A DNA stretch of 25,000 nt from Glandiceps talaboti (taxonomy: Eukaryota; Hemichordata; Enteropneusta; Spengelidae), in assembly GCF_964340395.1 (NCBI RefSeq), contig NC_135555.1, positions 17,775,846-17,800,845 of the forward strand. The letters are read 5' to 3'. Positions 1-9,616 of this stretch are shown piece by piece. Position 1 is the stretch's first letter; each line of letters begins with the position of its first letter. The position numbers and the translations under genes are program-made. The notes below the pieces were generated by a model. The model saw nothing but the letters and a program-made list of their open reading frames with translations, did not search any database and was not told the origin of the DNA.

Positions 1-304
1 CTGTACAGTTGTTTTACCGATTTAAATCTATACCCATATCTCATCATCTCATCTTAATATAGCGAATGATTTCTTTTCAAATGTTCAAAATAATAATAAT
101 AATTTATTTCGAATGCATTATTGATATCAGCATTTCATTGCATTACACAACCGTATCAAATGAATCTATTAATTTAGTTGTTTCATATAGTGATTTCCTA
201 AGTAAGTCAATACGTGAATAACTAAAATAAAAGATAAAAAAATCGACACAATGATAATTGGTGACCCGTTACCATTACAATTTGCTAGTGCAAGTAAGAC
301 TCAC
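1..304 (-). other. Intron 13 of left sulfatase (partial)
   Basis: AT-rich sequence after the exon 13 donor GTGAGT, with an AATAAT run at 90-101. I see no exon or repeat of note. Confidence 0.7.
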
Positions 305-369
305 CTGCGACTTCACCGCCAAGCATTCCCTTGATAAGGGTTGGGTACATGTCTGTGATGTGGAACATA
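305..369 (-). CDS. Coding exon 13, left sulfatase (last one in window)
   Basis: A 65-base exon encoding GMFHITDMYPTLIKGMLGGE and VA, ending in phase 1 before GTGAGT. The [HV]-x-D-[MW]-x-PTL segment is the usual end of the N-terminal sulfatase domain. The matching right exon lies beyond base 25000. Confidence 0.9.
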
Positions 370-3300
370 CTGCAAAAAAAAATAATATATGTTATCTATA
401 TTAATATAAAACTAGACGTTATGGGAGACAAAACATAATAATGTTAACCCTTGCGGAAAATCCACAATTTAGAAACAACAGTTTATTGCCCATTTGTGAT
501 ATGACAAAACTATGACATTATTGGGTTGATCGTTGAGGGCGATGATTCATGTATCATTGATCATCGCAGTGTGAAGATAGACAAAGTAGTAGTATCAGCA
601 TTTAGTGAACTAGCGAAGTGTGACATTTGATTATTAAGTTTTTACATTCTCTGACAAAATCAAGGCTATCGAAGCTGGACTTTTGATTAATGTTTGTCAA
701 ATGTGTGTGACAAAGTATAGACAATCATATATACATACCCCTCATGAGTGTAGCCAGTTTCCTTGATTCCGGCACCAGATATGAAACCGACACCTCTGAT
801 ACCACCATCGAAGTATGTTCCCTTGTCTCCACGGTATGGCCAGTTGGCAGCTTTGGTCATGACGTCACCACCATTCTAGAAACAAGAACACTTGGATGAG
901 TATTTGTACATTTGTTTTGTAGACCCTCAACCATGATCATTCACATGCATGTGCTTTCATTACTAGAATGAAAAACTAGTAATTGTTGATGTATGGGAAG
1001 TTGTACAAAACAACTGAAATAGACTTTCCTCATCAAAGACGATAGTTTGCATTCTCAGAGTCACACTGAAACATCATCATGTGGACATAATGTGTGATAT
1101 GTTTAACATACTACCCGTTTCATATTACCGTTTATTGGCTCTAATTGATACAATAACACAAAAACCAATAAGAAACTGTATATTCTACACTTTAAGAGCT
1201 AGATCACAATGTCTTGCTAAATTCAGTTTAAATTTGATACCGATATTACGGGTACTGCAACTAGACAAAGACATGCGGGGCGCCAATGTTTTGGTGTCTC
1301 TATCATGACAGGTTAGTTCATATCATTTAGACAAAATGTTGCAAGACACTGAATTCCTATAACCTTGCTATGTTAAATTGCAGAATGTACATTTTCTTAC
1401 TGGTGTCAAGAAGAATGGCACGGGTCGTACGAACATTTTAGAAAGTTCACTTCAAACTTACATCAGCGTGGAAGACGAAAAGAGTGTCTTCGTACATTCC
1501 CTTTTCCTTCAGTTTGGATACGATATTTCCAACAATAGCGTCCATGTATGTTACCTGAGCTGTTATTTTTATATAAAAAAACAATACGATGAAGCATTAA
1601 TGTTTGCATTTGACAAAACAAATATCGGTATCTTTGAAAAAAAGAAGAAGTTCATATAAGAAATCTTGGCAAACATGTATGAAAATTGACTGAATTGTGA
1701 AAAAAAATATCAATAATAATATTACCACAATAGATTCGGCGGTGGTCATTTTCGATCCAATTGTATATAAGCTCCCATTGTTTTGGTACCTGCGATGAAC
1801 ATTGGAAGAAATATGTAGAATTAGAACATGTCATCATACACAGATTAATTTCAAATGTCGATACAATGTTTATAAAAATGTGTATGTATGTGAGTGGATG
1901 AGTAGTGAGTGATGAGTATGAGTATGTATGTATGTATGTATGTATGTATGTATGTGTGTATGTATGTATGTATGTATGTATGTATGTATGTGTCCCGTTG
2001 TATTGTACAGTGTATAGGCATGGTAAATGTATTGTCTACTTACAACTCTAGGTGAATGTGGCAACTGGAAGGCTACGTAGTGGAACATAGGCTCGGATGG
2101 GTCGTGTTCCTCGATATTAGTAAGAACCTTTTCTTCAAATAGTACCTGTAGGTATTAACCAAAGCGCACAATCATTACTTGTGCAAAGGCAACGTAAAAC
2201 CATCACTTTGATCATTGCCTAGTTAATAAGACTTTAAACGTGCCATTCTGGGTTCTGTGCTTCATAAACATTATTTTTTGTGGCTTTACCTCCCCATCTC
2301 TTATTATGATACCATCCGTAGTAAATATACCATTGGCGCCCTTCCATCGGACATAATTTAAGATAGTTCGCATAATGATGTTTTCAGGTACGTGATTAAG
2401 TGTTGTGACAAGTGCAAGGTATAATTGTTGTCTTTGCTGACTAGGCGATGTAAAGCAATGGTGTTAATGTAGGCAATGGAAGCGACTATAATAGACCCTA
2501 GTGAGTTTTAGCAAATGAATAAATTGTCCTTAAATGACTGAATATTTAGTTCAATGTGTATTGTTTACGATATTATACTCAATTTCTTCAATTTAGAGTA
2601 ACAAGGCAAAACTTACAGATGTGTACTGGCAGGCAGCGTGAACTCCGACATTTTTGCCATCATCATGCAAATCGTAACCAACATATCTTCCGTTGAATCC
2701 GGGACCTGTCGAGATATGAACAGTACATAATGAGTTATAAAATTATTGGCACTCACATATATGTCAAAAACCTTTTGAGATGACGAGTAAATACAGAACA
2801 TATGAACTGACAAACTGACACATGTAAAAAATCAACAAACCCGAAAAACAAACAAACAAACAAACAAACACACACACACACACACACAGACACAGACAAA
2901 GAATGAAAACAATTAACATACAGACGATTTGATGACGCAATGATATTATTAGTAGATTTCATGACAGAATTTAACAGGATGACAACATAACAAATCATTT
3001 GCTAGTAGCAGACTGTTTACTCTATTACTACCCTGTTACAAACCGTTACGCTATAAGCTTAATATATGTTATACTTTTTGGGAAATTAATGATACCTATC
3101 TTAAACGTTCAGTAATCTGATGATTTAGTACTGTCACGGGATATTTTCAAAACCTTGTGCTAATCATATACGTATAGAGGGCGTTTTGTTACACCGTAAG
3201 AGTACAGTTAAATAAAGAGATAAGATACATTGTCAGAACACTCACCGTTCTCGTTGTTGACGTGTTCGTAGTAGGTAGCGCCACCTTGGTAGAAACCGAA

Positions 3301-4473
3301 GTAATGATCAAAACCTCTGTTTGGTCCTCCTGGGATGTAGGATTCATTGCAGAATCCCAAATGCCACCTTGGAAAGATAAATAAATAAAAAAAGTTGCCA
3401 ATCTAGAAAAAAACAATACACTACACTTTCTTTTATTCTGTGATAACCATTTTTAAATATTGATCGTGAGAAAACATTTAATATAGATGCTGGAAACAGT
3501 TGGTCAATTCTTACAGTAACATAAGTGGTTCTAGTATACATTGTTATTCGTAAAGTACACTTACTTGCCAACGCCATATGTTGAATATCCCAAATCCTTC
3601 AATTTCTTTGGCAGGAATGGTAAATATGTGGGGGCACCGTGTGGGAGATGGCCAAGGTATGTGTAATGCTGGAATGTGGAAGAGAACACAGAAATTAGAT
3701 ATTTGAGAATGTAGTAATATAGATAGTGGGGAGTCAAGAAGAAGTACTATCAAATTAGAGAGACGTTTAATTTAGGCAGTAGAAAAATTATTTTTTTCGC
3801 CCAAATGTTTTTGTTGTTGTTATTAGAATTACATTTAAAACAAAATACTGACATTGGTAGCCGTTAAGTATATAAAATGATATCTGATTGTAAACATAAA
3901 TCAACACCGCTGTTGGATGCAACAAGGAAGAGAAGAGACAAGAGAGCGCTCTTTGTACTCACAGTGAGATAAACAAAATTATGTGCGAGCATACTACCAG
4001 CATATGTATTTTGATTGTTCTATACCAAACAATAAACAACTATTTGAAACTCTATACTCTCTCTACTTTCAGTGTGGTGGTAACGGCAATGATAACAGTA
4101 GATTAAGTTTTATTTCACGTAATGTTTTTGATTATAACATGGGTAAAGTGACACAGTACGTAACTGAGACAGCATTTCCATTAACGTCAATGTACACACC
4201 ACAACGTTCACTATACTAAAAATTAAAGAGTCAAGTCTCTCCAGGAAGATATCGAACTTGAAGAAGATAGAGATGGCTACGTAATGCAGGCGAGGTTTGG
4301 AATCTGAGACAGTGATAATTTTCGAGCGCGATATTTCACAAACTATGTCATTATAATGTAATTTTGTGTCAGTGTTTGTGCAACATTTTTATGTATGTAT
4401 GTATGTATGTATGTATGTATGTATGTATGTATGTATGTATGTATGTATGTATGTATGTATGTGTATGTGTCTT

Positions 4474-4514
<41 letters not shown>

Positions 4515-6912
4515 ATGTATGTATGTATGTATGTATGTATGTATGTATGTATGTATGTATGTGTATGTGTGTGTGTGTGTGTGTGTCTGTGTGTCTGTGA
4601 GTGTCCATGTCTGTGTCTGTGCGTCTGTGTGTATTAGATTAGATCCTATAATCACACCTACCTGTCCACCAACATTGGAGGAGTACATTCCAGTCATGAG
4701 GGCCACACGTGATCTTGAAATGAAAACAAGGATAGTTTGAGGTTAGGGTTTGTATACCATATTGTGCATATTTCCTATTTTTTAAGACACATGCCATTTA
4801 TAGTGATACATTTCGACCTATACATGGAAGACAACTACTTTGAATTTTTAATGCGCTATAATGACACGGTTATGTGATTATAATTATGCAATTAATAACG
4901 CAGTAAAATATCCCTGTTTTGCTAGAACAAATGAAATTAAACGGGTTGGTACATGTGTTCGTAATGCATTGTAAGGGTACTTTGATAAATTGACATGCAT
5001 ATATACTGGCACTAATCTTCTAATTTTTTAGTGTATCGAAGAATGATGGAAATTTGACCATCTACACACAGAGTAGAACGACAGATGAAGTGTATAACTA
5101 GTGTACTTGCAAGTTTGTCTATTATATTCTGAGTATACTCGGCTTAACCAGAACTGAATGAACCTATGATTGTGATGCGCTTGCCAAAGCAACTTAATGT
5201 CACACGCACCGACCGTACTAACTTTGATGCTTTGACAAATTCTTTTTTTTGAAAACTTGCATTTCATAGCATTTTATTGTTATTTTTTATAAATATAACG
5301 TGTATATCTCTGAAACATTACAGTACTAAGGACTTCGAATTCGTCGTCATATATGCCACAGTGCCGACAGTTCCTGGATAAATCGAGTCCAATTTGGAAT
5401 TTACAGCACAAAAATTAGAATACAGATCGTGCCAACTTACGGACTGCAGGCAGCCATTGTGTAGAAGTTATCCAATTTGACACCATCTTCAGCCAGAGAT
5501 TCTAAATTTGGGGTGACCATGTTTTTATCGTGCCAACTAACATCATTCCATCCTATAAACATATGAACATGAATACATTAAATAGTAGTTTACCCCAAAA
5601 CGACAATGTAATTAATACTGAACTAACTCGCTGTAAGTTAACTGCGCGTGCAGTATCGCTTTTTTTGATCAGACACCAAACAATATATTAACTGAAAATT
5701 ACTATAATACCAATAATTAGACATTATACATGTTGATTTGGGATCGATTGTGTCAAAGGGTATTATATAAACAGTTTGAAATTGTGATCTCGTCGATGTG
5801 CTGAATTTTAGGTGCGGACCTGAACATCAATTTGATTGGATTCACTATACCATATTGTGATGTACAAATATATTCACCCATTGGCCTAGGTAACCCAGTA
5901 CTGTTCAGGATATTACGAGTAAGTCAATTATATATCACAAAGAAAGTTTCAAAATACGTCCCAGTTACAGCTAGTGGCCAGGGCTTACAAGAGCGTCCAC
6001 ATACAATAAAAAGTGTTCATTGAAATTGCACGATATTAATGATGGCAGTTTTAGGAACGTTGCTATCATTAACATAATTAATACAGATAATGAAATTATC
6101 ATCAACTGCGCATGCTGTTGGTTGTAAATGCAGTTTAGCTGACATTGGAAGAAACATTATTACAGTGGAAATATACTGCAAATAAGTGAAAACTTACCCA
6201 TATCATCGCCGATCATATAAATAATATGAGGCTTTTTCTGGCAAAAACCTGTAAAATAGAAAAAATCGCGGTCAATTTCTTCCATAAAATATGCAATTCA
6301 TTGAACTTTTCCACAGGCTGCATATAGAAATTACTACGTATACTTTGATGTATATGACTCAATATTTACTTGTATATACACCTGTAACATCATACCCACG
6401 AAACATGTAGAAGTACTCAGACAACAGCCTACTTTTTACATTTAGACAATTATGGGCCAAATATTCAAAACCAGGTTCTTGTACAGTTTGTTGTTTTATC
6501 CACATCAAGTTTTCCTTCCCACGAAAGACGGGCTTTGTTGTAGCACAATTAGTAATAAGACCATATGATTGCTTAGAGGTTGCTTTGTTAGGTATATCTC
6601 TATGGCACTCACATACTAAGATACAACTAAAACGTGCATAGATTTAGGTGGACGTCGATTCGGAAGATTAACAGCTGGCAGATTTCAAATAAATTCTCTT
6701 TCAATTTGAATTCTGCCATATTGTGACTCATATCTTCAGATCGCAACATCCTATATGTGTCATCGAAACCACTTATGACGACGTACCAGCAAAATAAGTC
6801 AAAAAGACAACATTCGATATGTTCAACGACTAAAACCAAAATACGTGTGAAAAATATACCTACCAGGTGAAAGGCAAACTGCCACAACGAGCAGTGATAA
6901 TAATTTCAACAT
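305..6912 (-). CDS. Arylsulfatase B-like sulfatase, left copy (minus strand, 3' end outside window)
   Basis: Twelve coding exons were joined by hand: 6912-6864, 6248-6198, 5552-5441, 4713-4662, 3668-3565, 3367-3246, 2705-2617, 2145-2044, 1789-1726, 1559-1462, 875-739 and 369-305. All have GT-AG borders and keep one frame for about 349 residues, without the candidate microexon. The protein starts MLKLLSLLVVAVCLSP, a signal peptide. Family residues visible are the metal-binding Asp pair (IGDDMG, 31-32), C69-S-P-S-R73 with the Cys that becomes formylglycine, GYSTYGVGKWH (115-125), H223 in QLPHSP, D281-N282-G-G, and K299 in RGDKGT. This matches animal arylsulfatase B/I/J-type enzymes, which hydrolyse sulfate esters in lysosomes or outside the cell; the substrate cannot be read from sequence. 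Roughly the last quarter or more lies left of base 1. The start is the first ATG of exon 2. I see no stop or frameshift. It is about 97% identical to the right copy. Confidence 0.93.
739..875 (-). CDS. Coding exon 12 (NGG and active-site Lys), left sulfatase
   Basis: A 137-base exon encoding NGGDVMTKAANWPYRGDKGT, YFDGGIRGVGF and onward to TGYTHE. Asn282 and Lys299 are the expected catalytic-site residues. I313, A316 and E326 differ from the right copy. Confidence 0.93.
876..1461 (-). other. Intron 11 of left sulfatase, holding an interspersed repeat
   Basis: Aligns in reverse complement with the right intron 11. Most of its middle is the repeat described at 1135-1365. Open frames here are not conserved. 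Confidence 0.7.
1135..1365 (+). repeat. Interspersed repeat, copy 1 (left intron 11)
   Basis: Aligned by eye with 8510-8755 in the same strand and with 24300-24530 in reverse. Shared landmarks in order are TTGATACAA, CCAA(T/C)AAGAAACTG, GGCGC followed by AATGTTTT, and TTAGACAAAATGT followed by CAAGA(A/C)ACTG. There is no coding capacity; a short nonautonomous transposon remnant is likely. Confidence 0.5.
1462..1559 (-). CDS. Coding exon 11, left sulfatase
   Basis: A 98-base exon encoding QVTYMDAIVGNIVSKLKEKG and onward to TLFVFHAD, ending on the Asp of the D-N-G-G motif. Tyr271 is Phe in the right copy. Confidence 0.92.
1726..1789 (-). CDS. Coding exon 10, left sulfatase
   Basis: A 64-base exon encoding VPKQWELIYNWIENDHRRIY and a Cys, phase 0 to 1. 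His243 is Asp in the right copy. Confidence 0.9.
1918..1992. repeat. (TATG)n microsatellite in left intron 9
   Basis: An almost pure TATG tract with one TGTG interruption. The right intron 9 has a tract of the complementary motif at the homologous place (23648-23694), so the seed predates the duplication. Confidence 0.95.
2044..2145 (-). CDS. Coding exon 9 (QLPHSP), left sulfatase
   Basis: A 102-base, phase-0 exon encoding VLFEEKVLTNIEEHDPSEPM and onward to YVAFQLPHSPRV. His223 matches the active-site His that follows the strand in sulfatases. Only one base differs from the right copy (S202T). Confidence 0.92.
2146..2616 (-). other. Intron 8 of left sulfatase
   Basis: Aligns with the right intron 8 (for example around AAGCCACAAA and the AATGTTT that follows). 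Nothing else noted. Confidence 0.65.
2617..2705 (-). CDS. Coding exon 8, left sulfatase
   Basis: An 89-base exon encoding PGFNGRYVGYDLHDDGKNVG and onward to ACQYTS. The protein is identical to the right copy, with about three silent changes. Confidence 0.9.
2706..3245 (-). other. Intron 7 of left sulfatase
   Basis: Holds a compound (CAAA)n-(CA)n tract at 2847-2888; the right copy has only short GTTT runs at the matching place. The rest is AT-rich and unremarkable. Confidence 0.65.
2847..2888. repeat. (CAAA)n-(CA)n microsatellite
   Basis: Five or so CAAA units pass straight into about eleven CA units inside intron 7. Confidence 0.95.
3246..3367 (-). CDS. Coding exon 7 (KWHLG), left sulfatase
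   Basis: A 122-base exon encoding WHLGFCNESYIPGGPNRGFD and onward to EHVNNEN. It carries the active-site His of KWHLG, an NES glycosylation sequon, and the NRGFDHYFG segment typical of the family. Phe146 is Tyr in the right copy. Confidence 0.93.
3565..3668 (-). CDS. Coding exon 6, left sulfatase
   Basis: A 104-base exon encoding HYTYLGHLPHGAPTYLPFLP and onward to GYSTYGVGK, where the Lys codon of the second sulfatase signature is split. About four silent differences from the right copy. Confidence 0.92.
3669..4661 (-). other. Intron 5 of left sulfatase
   Basis: About 1 kb, dominated by the compound microsatellite at 4390-4629. The remainder aligns in part with right intron 5, and an apparent small frame at 3983-4219 is not kept there. 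Confidence 0.65.
4390..4629. repeat. Compound microsatellite (ATGT)n-(GTCT)n-(ATGT)n-(GT)n in left intron 5
   Basis: Four blocks in series: ATGT units to about 4461, GTCT units at about 4475-4512, ATGT units again to about 4561, then GT/GTCT mixtures. It lies close to the acceptor side of exon 5's neighbour and reads open in several frames only because of its periodicity. Confidence 0.95.
4662..4713 (-). CDS. Coding exon 5 (rest of the CSPSR motif), left sulfatase
   Basis: A 52-base exon encoding SRVALMTGMYSSNVGGQ, completing C-S-P-S-R. It is identical base for base to the right-copy exon, although the introns on both sides differ widely. Confidence 0.93.
4714..5440 (-). other. Intron 4 of left sulfatase
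   Basis: Interrupts the CSPSR motif between the Pro and Ser codons. It aligns in patches with right intron 4 (20335-21050). No repeat or extra exon seen. Confidence 0.65.
5441..5552 (-). CDS. Coding exon 4 (up to the formylglycine Cys), left sulfatase
   Basis: A 112-base exon encoding WNDVSWHDKNMVTPNLESLA and onward to TMAACSP. Cys69, the residue oxidised to formylglycine, lies near its end, and the following Pro codon is split by the intron. V46 and E51 differ from the right copy. Confidence 0.93.
5553..6197 (-). other. Intron 3 of left sulfatase
   Basis: About 200 bases longer than the right copy. AT-rich; nothing recognised. Confidence 0.6.
6198..6248 (-). CDS. Coding exon 3 (metal-binding Asp pair), left sulfatase
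   Basis: A 51-base exon, phase 1 to 1, encoding FCQKKPHIIYMIGDDM. The two Asp residues bind the active-site calcium in sulfatases. The N of the right copy is Q here (residue 20). Confidence 0.92.
6249..6863 (-). other. Intron 2 of left sulfatase, containing the candidate microexon
   Basis: Contains a block almost identical to the right copy just upstream of the microexon (rc of about 6388-6430, reading CTGAGTACTTCTACATGTTT in part). The rest is more diverged. Confidence 0.65.
6370..6381 (-). CDS. Candidate 12-nt in-frame microexon, left sulfatase
   Basis: Twelve bases lie between a TTACAG acceptor and a GTAAAT donor on the minus strand. The phase is 1 at both ends, so inclusion adds four residues (reading G-V-Y-T-S-F over the joins) at the end of the signal peptide. 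The right gene has an equal-length element at the homologous place. The polypyrimidine tract is poor here. Not proven; exon 2 also joins exon 3 directly in frame. Confidence 0.4.
6864..6912 (-). CDS. Coding exon 2 (signal peptide), left sulfatase
   Basis: Encodes MLKLLSLLVVAVCLSP plus the first base of a Gly codon (phase 1), then the donor GTAGGT. Lys3 followed by a Leu/Val-rich core is a classical secretory signal. It differs from the right copy by one silent base. Confidence 0.9.
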
Positions 6913-6931
6913 AGCTGCTATTGAGTTCTGC
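6910..6931 (-). other. 5'UTR tail and start codon in exon 2, left gene
   Basis: The exon opens after TTTACAG and has 19 noncoding bases before the ATG at 6912-6910. This is the first ATG after the splice and is followed at once by a typical hydrophobic signal sequence, so the start is well supported. The right copy has the same spacing. Confidence 0.8.
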
Positions 6932-8155
6932 CTGTAAAGAAAAATAAAGAATATAAGTATAGAAGACCCGTAGGACAACTCAAATGTGTACAAAATGTTC
7001 ACTTTACACATTTTGTGAATAAATATGCGACTATAATTTCTGATGATTGGCTTCCATATTTTTTTACCAGCAAGCTAGACTAATTACCAATAGTATGTTT
7101 GCTGCGCTGTTGTGTTGTATTACATGGGTAGGTGTCTGTCGTACCTCCTAGTCCTCAAAAACCAGCCAGCTTGTGTTGCAAATTGTTAGAACTGATCGTC
7201 AGTAAGCCACACCCCAAATGTTGTTATCAAACATTTGTATATTAAATTTACGTCAGTTATCACATGCACACTTTATATACATGTCCTACATGTGTTAACT
7301 CCTGTGTCTATATCTGCAATGACTACTTTGGAATACCATTGTCATTGTTCACGCTGTATTCAAGCGATTGTCGCACATTTTTAATTTTTTATCACGAACT
7401 TGATCATACATGTCCACCAAACGAGTGTTGGTTTCGAGGAACGGGAGATAAGGCGACAGATACGTACAGTGCAGTAAAACAGGCTAAGCTATCAATCTAA
7501 AAACGTAGGGAAGTACATCCATATCGTACACATTTCTCACCATTTTGAAAACACAAACGCCTTGTTTTTTGTTATCTTTTTTTTGACATCGTTTTTCGTT
7601 CGATTATCGGCGATACTTATTATAACCATCTTTCTCAATTTAGGGTACTGATTAATGAGTACGTTTTGTGCTCAGTAAACTCGGTTAACAAATGTAAAAT
7701 AACAGATAAATTTCAATGCCTATCACCTCTCAGTTTAAATGCGTATATGCGCATATAATTAAAACTTGAAAATTGAAAATTACAAGCGCAATTTGATAAT
7801 TAAAAAACACACCTGCTGATGCGTAGAAAGTCGCCTGTAGCTCAGTCATCGCGCGCTTTCCTTACGCACCAGATTTTCGATATTCTGGATTGTTTGGTAT
7901 GTTTTGCTATTTTTCGTTTAAAATATTGCAAAATTTGTTGACAACTACATTATCGGAATTGTTCTGGTATTTCATTTTTCAAGTTGAGAATTGTCATGGT
8001 GCTGAATACAACGAAGTCTATAAAGTTGCAAACTCAATTTGGAACCTTACGGGAGTATCGCTCATGCACACATTTGTCAAGCAAGTACAAGTATTTACTC
8101 TGACCAATAGTGATATGTCCTTGCTCTGACCAAGTCATAAAAAAAATGTTCTTAC
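6932..8155 (-). other. Intron 1 of left sulfatase
   Basis: Separates the noncoding exon from the coding start. It aligns in patches with right intron 1 (17605-18858), including the stretch around CTCAGTAAACTCGGTTA. The small open frames at 7264-7500 and 7890-8129 are not kept in the right copy. Confidence 0.65.
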
Positions 8156-8199
8156 CTGTGATTAAGTGTCACTCTGGCAGTAGAAAAGCAAATGTACTG
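8156..8199 (-). other. Noncoding first exon (5'UTR) of left sulfatase; 5' end estimated
   Basis: It ends in CACAG followed by GTAAG, a strong donor, and aligns with the right copy at 17560-17604. It has no ATG in frame with exon 2. The transcription start is only estimated, from the TATA box about 25-30 bases upstream. Coding begins in the next exon after a 1.2-kb intron. Confidence 0.7.
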
Positions 8200-8222
8200 T
8201 AGAACAAGTGTGAGATGTTACA

Positions 8223-8229
8223 TTTTATA
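8223..8229 (-). promoter_or_regulatory. TATA box of left sulfatase
   Basis: TATAAAA on the minus strand in the context GGGCTATAAAATGT, identical to the right-gene site at 17530-17536 and placed the same distance before the first donor splice site. The whole stretch from here to about 8435 aligns with the right promoter, so it is probably the core promoter. Confidence 0.72.
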
Positions 8230-8260
8230 GCCCTTACAGAGTATGAATATTTATATATTC

Positions 8261-8270
8261 ATCACGTGAT
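8261..8270. promoter_or_regulatory. Conserved ATCACGTGAT palindrome (E-box core CACGTG), left promoter
   Basis: A perfect 10-base palindrome about 35 bases upstream of the TATA box and next to a second near-palindrome, GAATATTTATATATTC (8245-8260). Both are kept in the right promoter. CACGTG is the site for bHLH-type factors such as MITF/TFE, USF or MYC; which, if any, binds is inference. Confidence 0.55.
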
Positions 8271-8436
8271 GTATCACTGGTACTTCCTTTATTATGTAAG
8301 AGCATCATCCTAATCTGCATATTAAATGAACTTTATATTTCGAAGCATATTTTAGGGGAATGAATATAACATCTATAAATGGTATCGACATATGCGTTAA
8401 CGGAAGTAACAAATAATCGATTGTATATTTCATATC
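8271..8436 (-). promoter_or_regulatory. Upstream promoter region shared with the right copy (left arm)
   Basis: Its reverse complement aligns closely with 17340-17494, for example the shared strings ATTAGGATGATGCT and ACCATTTATAGA. Homology between the arms stops at the AAAT microsatellite that follows. There is no open frame of note. It is most likely proximal regulatory sequence carried along in the duplication. Confidence 0.55.
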
Positions 8437-8459
8437 AAATAAATAAATAAATAAATAAA
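8437..8459. repeat. (AAAT)n tract at the edge of the left duplication arm
   Basis: Five to six AAAT units mark the point where homology between the arms ends. The right arm ends at a longer TTTA tract, its reverse complement (17229-17337). Confidence 0.9.
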
Positions 8460-8509
8460 CAGAAACATAAGTAATACATGTATAGTGAATTTCACAATAT
8501 CATGCAGCT

Positions 8510-8755
8510 TTTCTGTTTGATACAACCACGCAGAAACCAACAAGAAACTGCATATGCCACACAATAACAAGATAGCATTTTCGGCTACATTTAGTCGAAA
8601 TGAAATAAACATAAACCAATTTTAAAAATTATTGTAACTCCATGCAGACATTCAGGCGCGAATGTTTTTCTTAGTATCAAAAACCCTGGATATGGTGGCA
8701 TGAGTTATTCATTTCACTTAGACAAAATGTAACAAGAAACTGTATTCATTCAGAC
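8510..8755 (+). repeat. Interspersed repeat, copy 2 (spacer)
   Basis: Matches 1135-1365 along its length: TTTGATACAA, CCAACAAGAAACTG, AGGCGCGAATGTTTT and TTAGACAAAATGTAACAAGA are shared landmarks. It lies just outside the left arm. Confidence 0.5.
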
Positions 8756-9616
8756 TTGATATCTTTAAATGTAGTCAAACAGAAAAACTGCACGGTATTG
8801 CGAAAGTCGCTTTATGTATTCTCCAAAAAGACTCACAGAAGTTATTTAATGTGATACACCGTGTTTAATTTCATTGGCGGTGACTAGATGTTATGGCGCA
8901 GTGGTTCGAATTGATGTTGAATAACATATTAATTCCAGAAAGGTGTTTGAAGTGTTTTATACGATGTCCCGTCTGTTTATGTATTGTATTTAGCCTTTTT
9001 TTTGACTACCATGTGTGATGCATTTCTTGAGATTAAGTGGCTCAATCCCTCTTCTTGTGTGTGATGTTTAGTATAATATCTGTGTGTATTTCCGGGTTTC
9101 TATACTTTAATTAGTAACGGTATTCCCCGACCTTGTACGGCAAACAGTCGTAGTCTTAGAGTGGTCAAAACGGGTTACGTGATTGGTCCATTCAAATGGA
9201 GAAACTAGGAATTATGAACTACGGAGATCAAATACACGACTTACAAATCGTCGAAACTGTTGCCTTCCCGTTGGTTATGATGTCAATTGCACCTCAGGCC
9301 TGGTGAATAAATGAGTTGTAAGTATGTCTGTTCTAGAAAAGACGGATTCAAAGTTTACTGATCAGAAGTCAAAGTGACACTTTTTGCGCAAGATATATCC
9401 TACTCAATCACATGGGAGTATGTACAAGGGACAATTTCGCATAAAGGAAAACATACATACAAATTTCATTTATGGAGCGACATTATTGTTGATACATATT
9501 AAATTGTATAGTTGCTTAGTTGTTAATGTTCATCAGTATTTATTTATCCATGTACATGTATGTATGTCTATCTATTTGTTGTTTGTTAGGTTATTTGCTT
9601 GTTCGTTCGTTCAAGT
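8756..9616. other. Spacer segment without recognised features
   Basis: Mixed-composition sequence. I see no conserved exon, RNA gene or clear repeat. The open frame that starts at 9384 is short and runs into a microsatellite, so it is not a gene. Confidence 0.5.

Noticed and set aside
3983-4219. 78-codon frame in left intron 5
   Set aside because: The homologous stretch in the right intron 5 does not keep the frame, and no splice or motif evidence supports it.
4364-4740. Several overlapping frames of 78-124 codons
   Set aside because: They arise from the ATGT/GTCT microsatellite and, at one end, antisense of exon 5.
7829-7870. tRNA-like A box (TGTAGCTCAGTC) in left intron 1
   Set aside because: No matching B box, anticodon arm or acceptor stem could be folded, and the stretch is not kept in the right copy.
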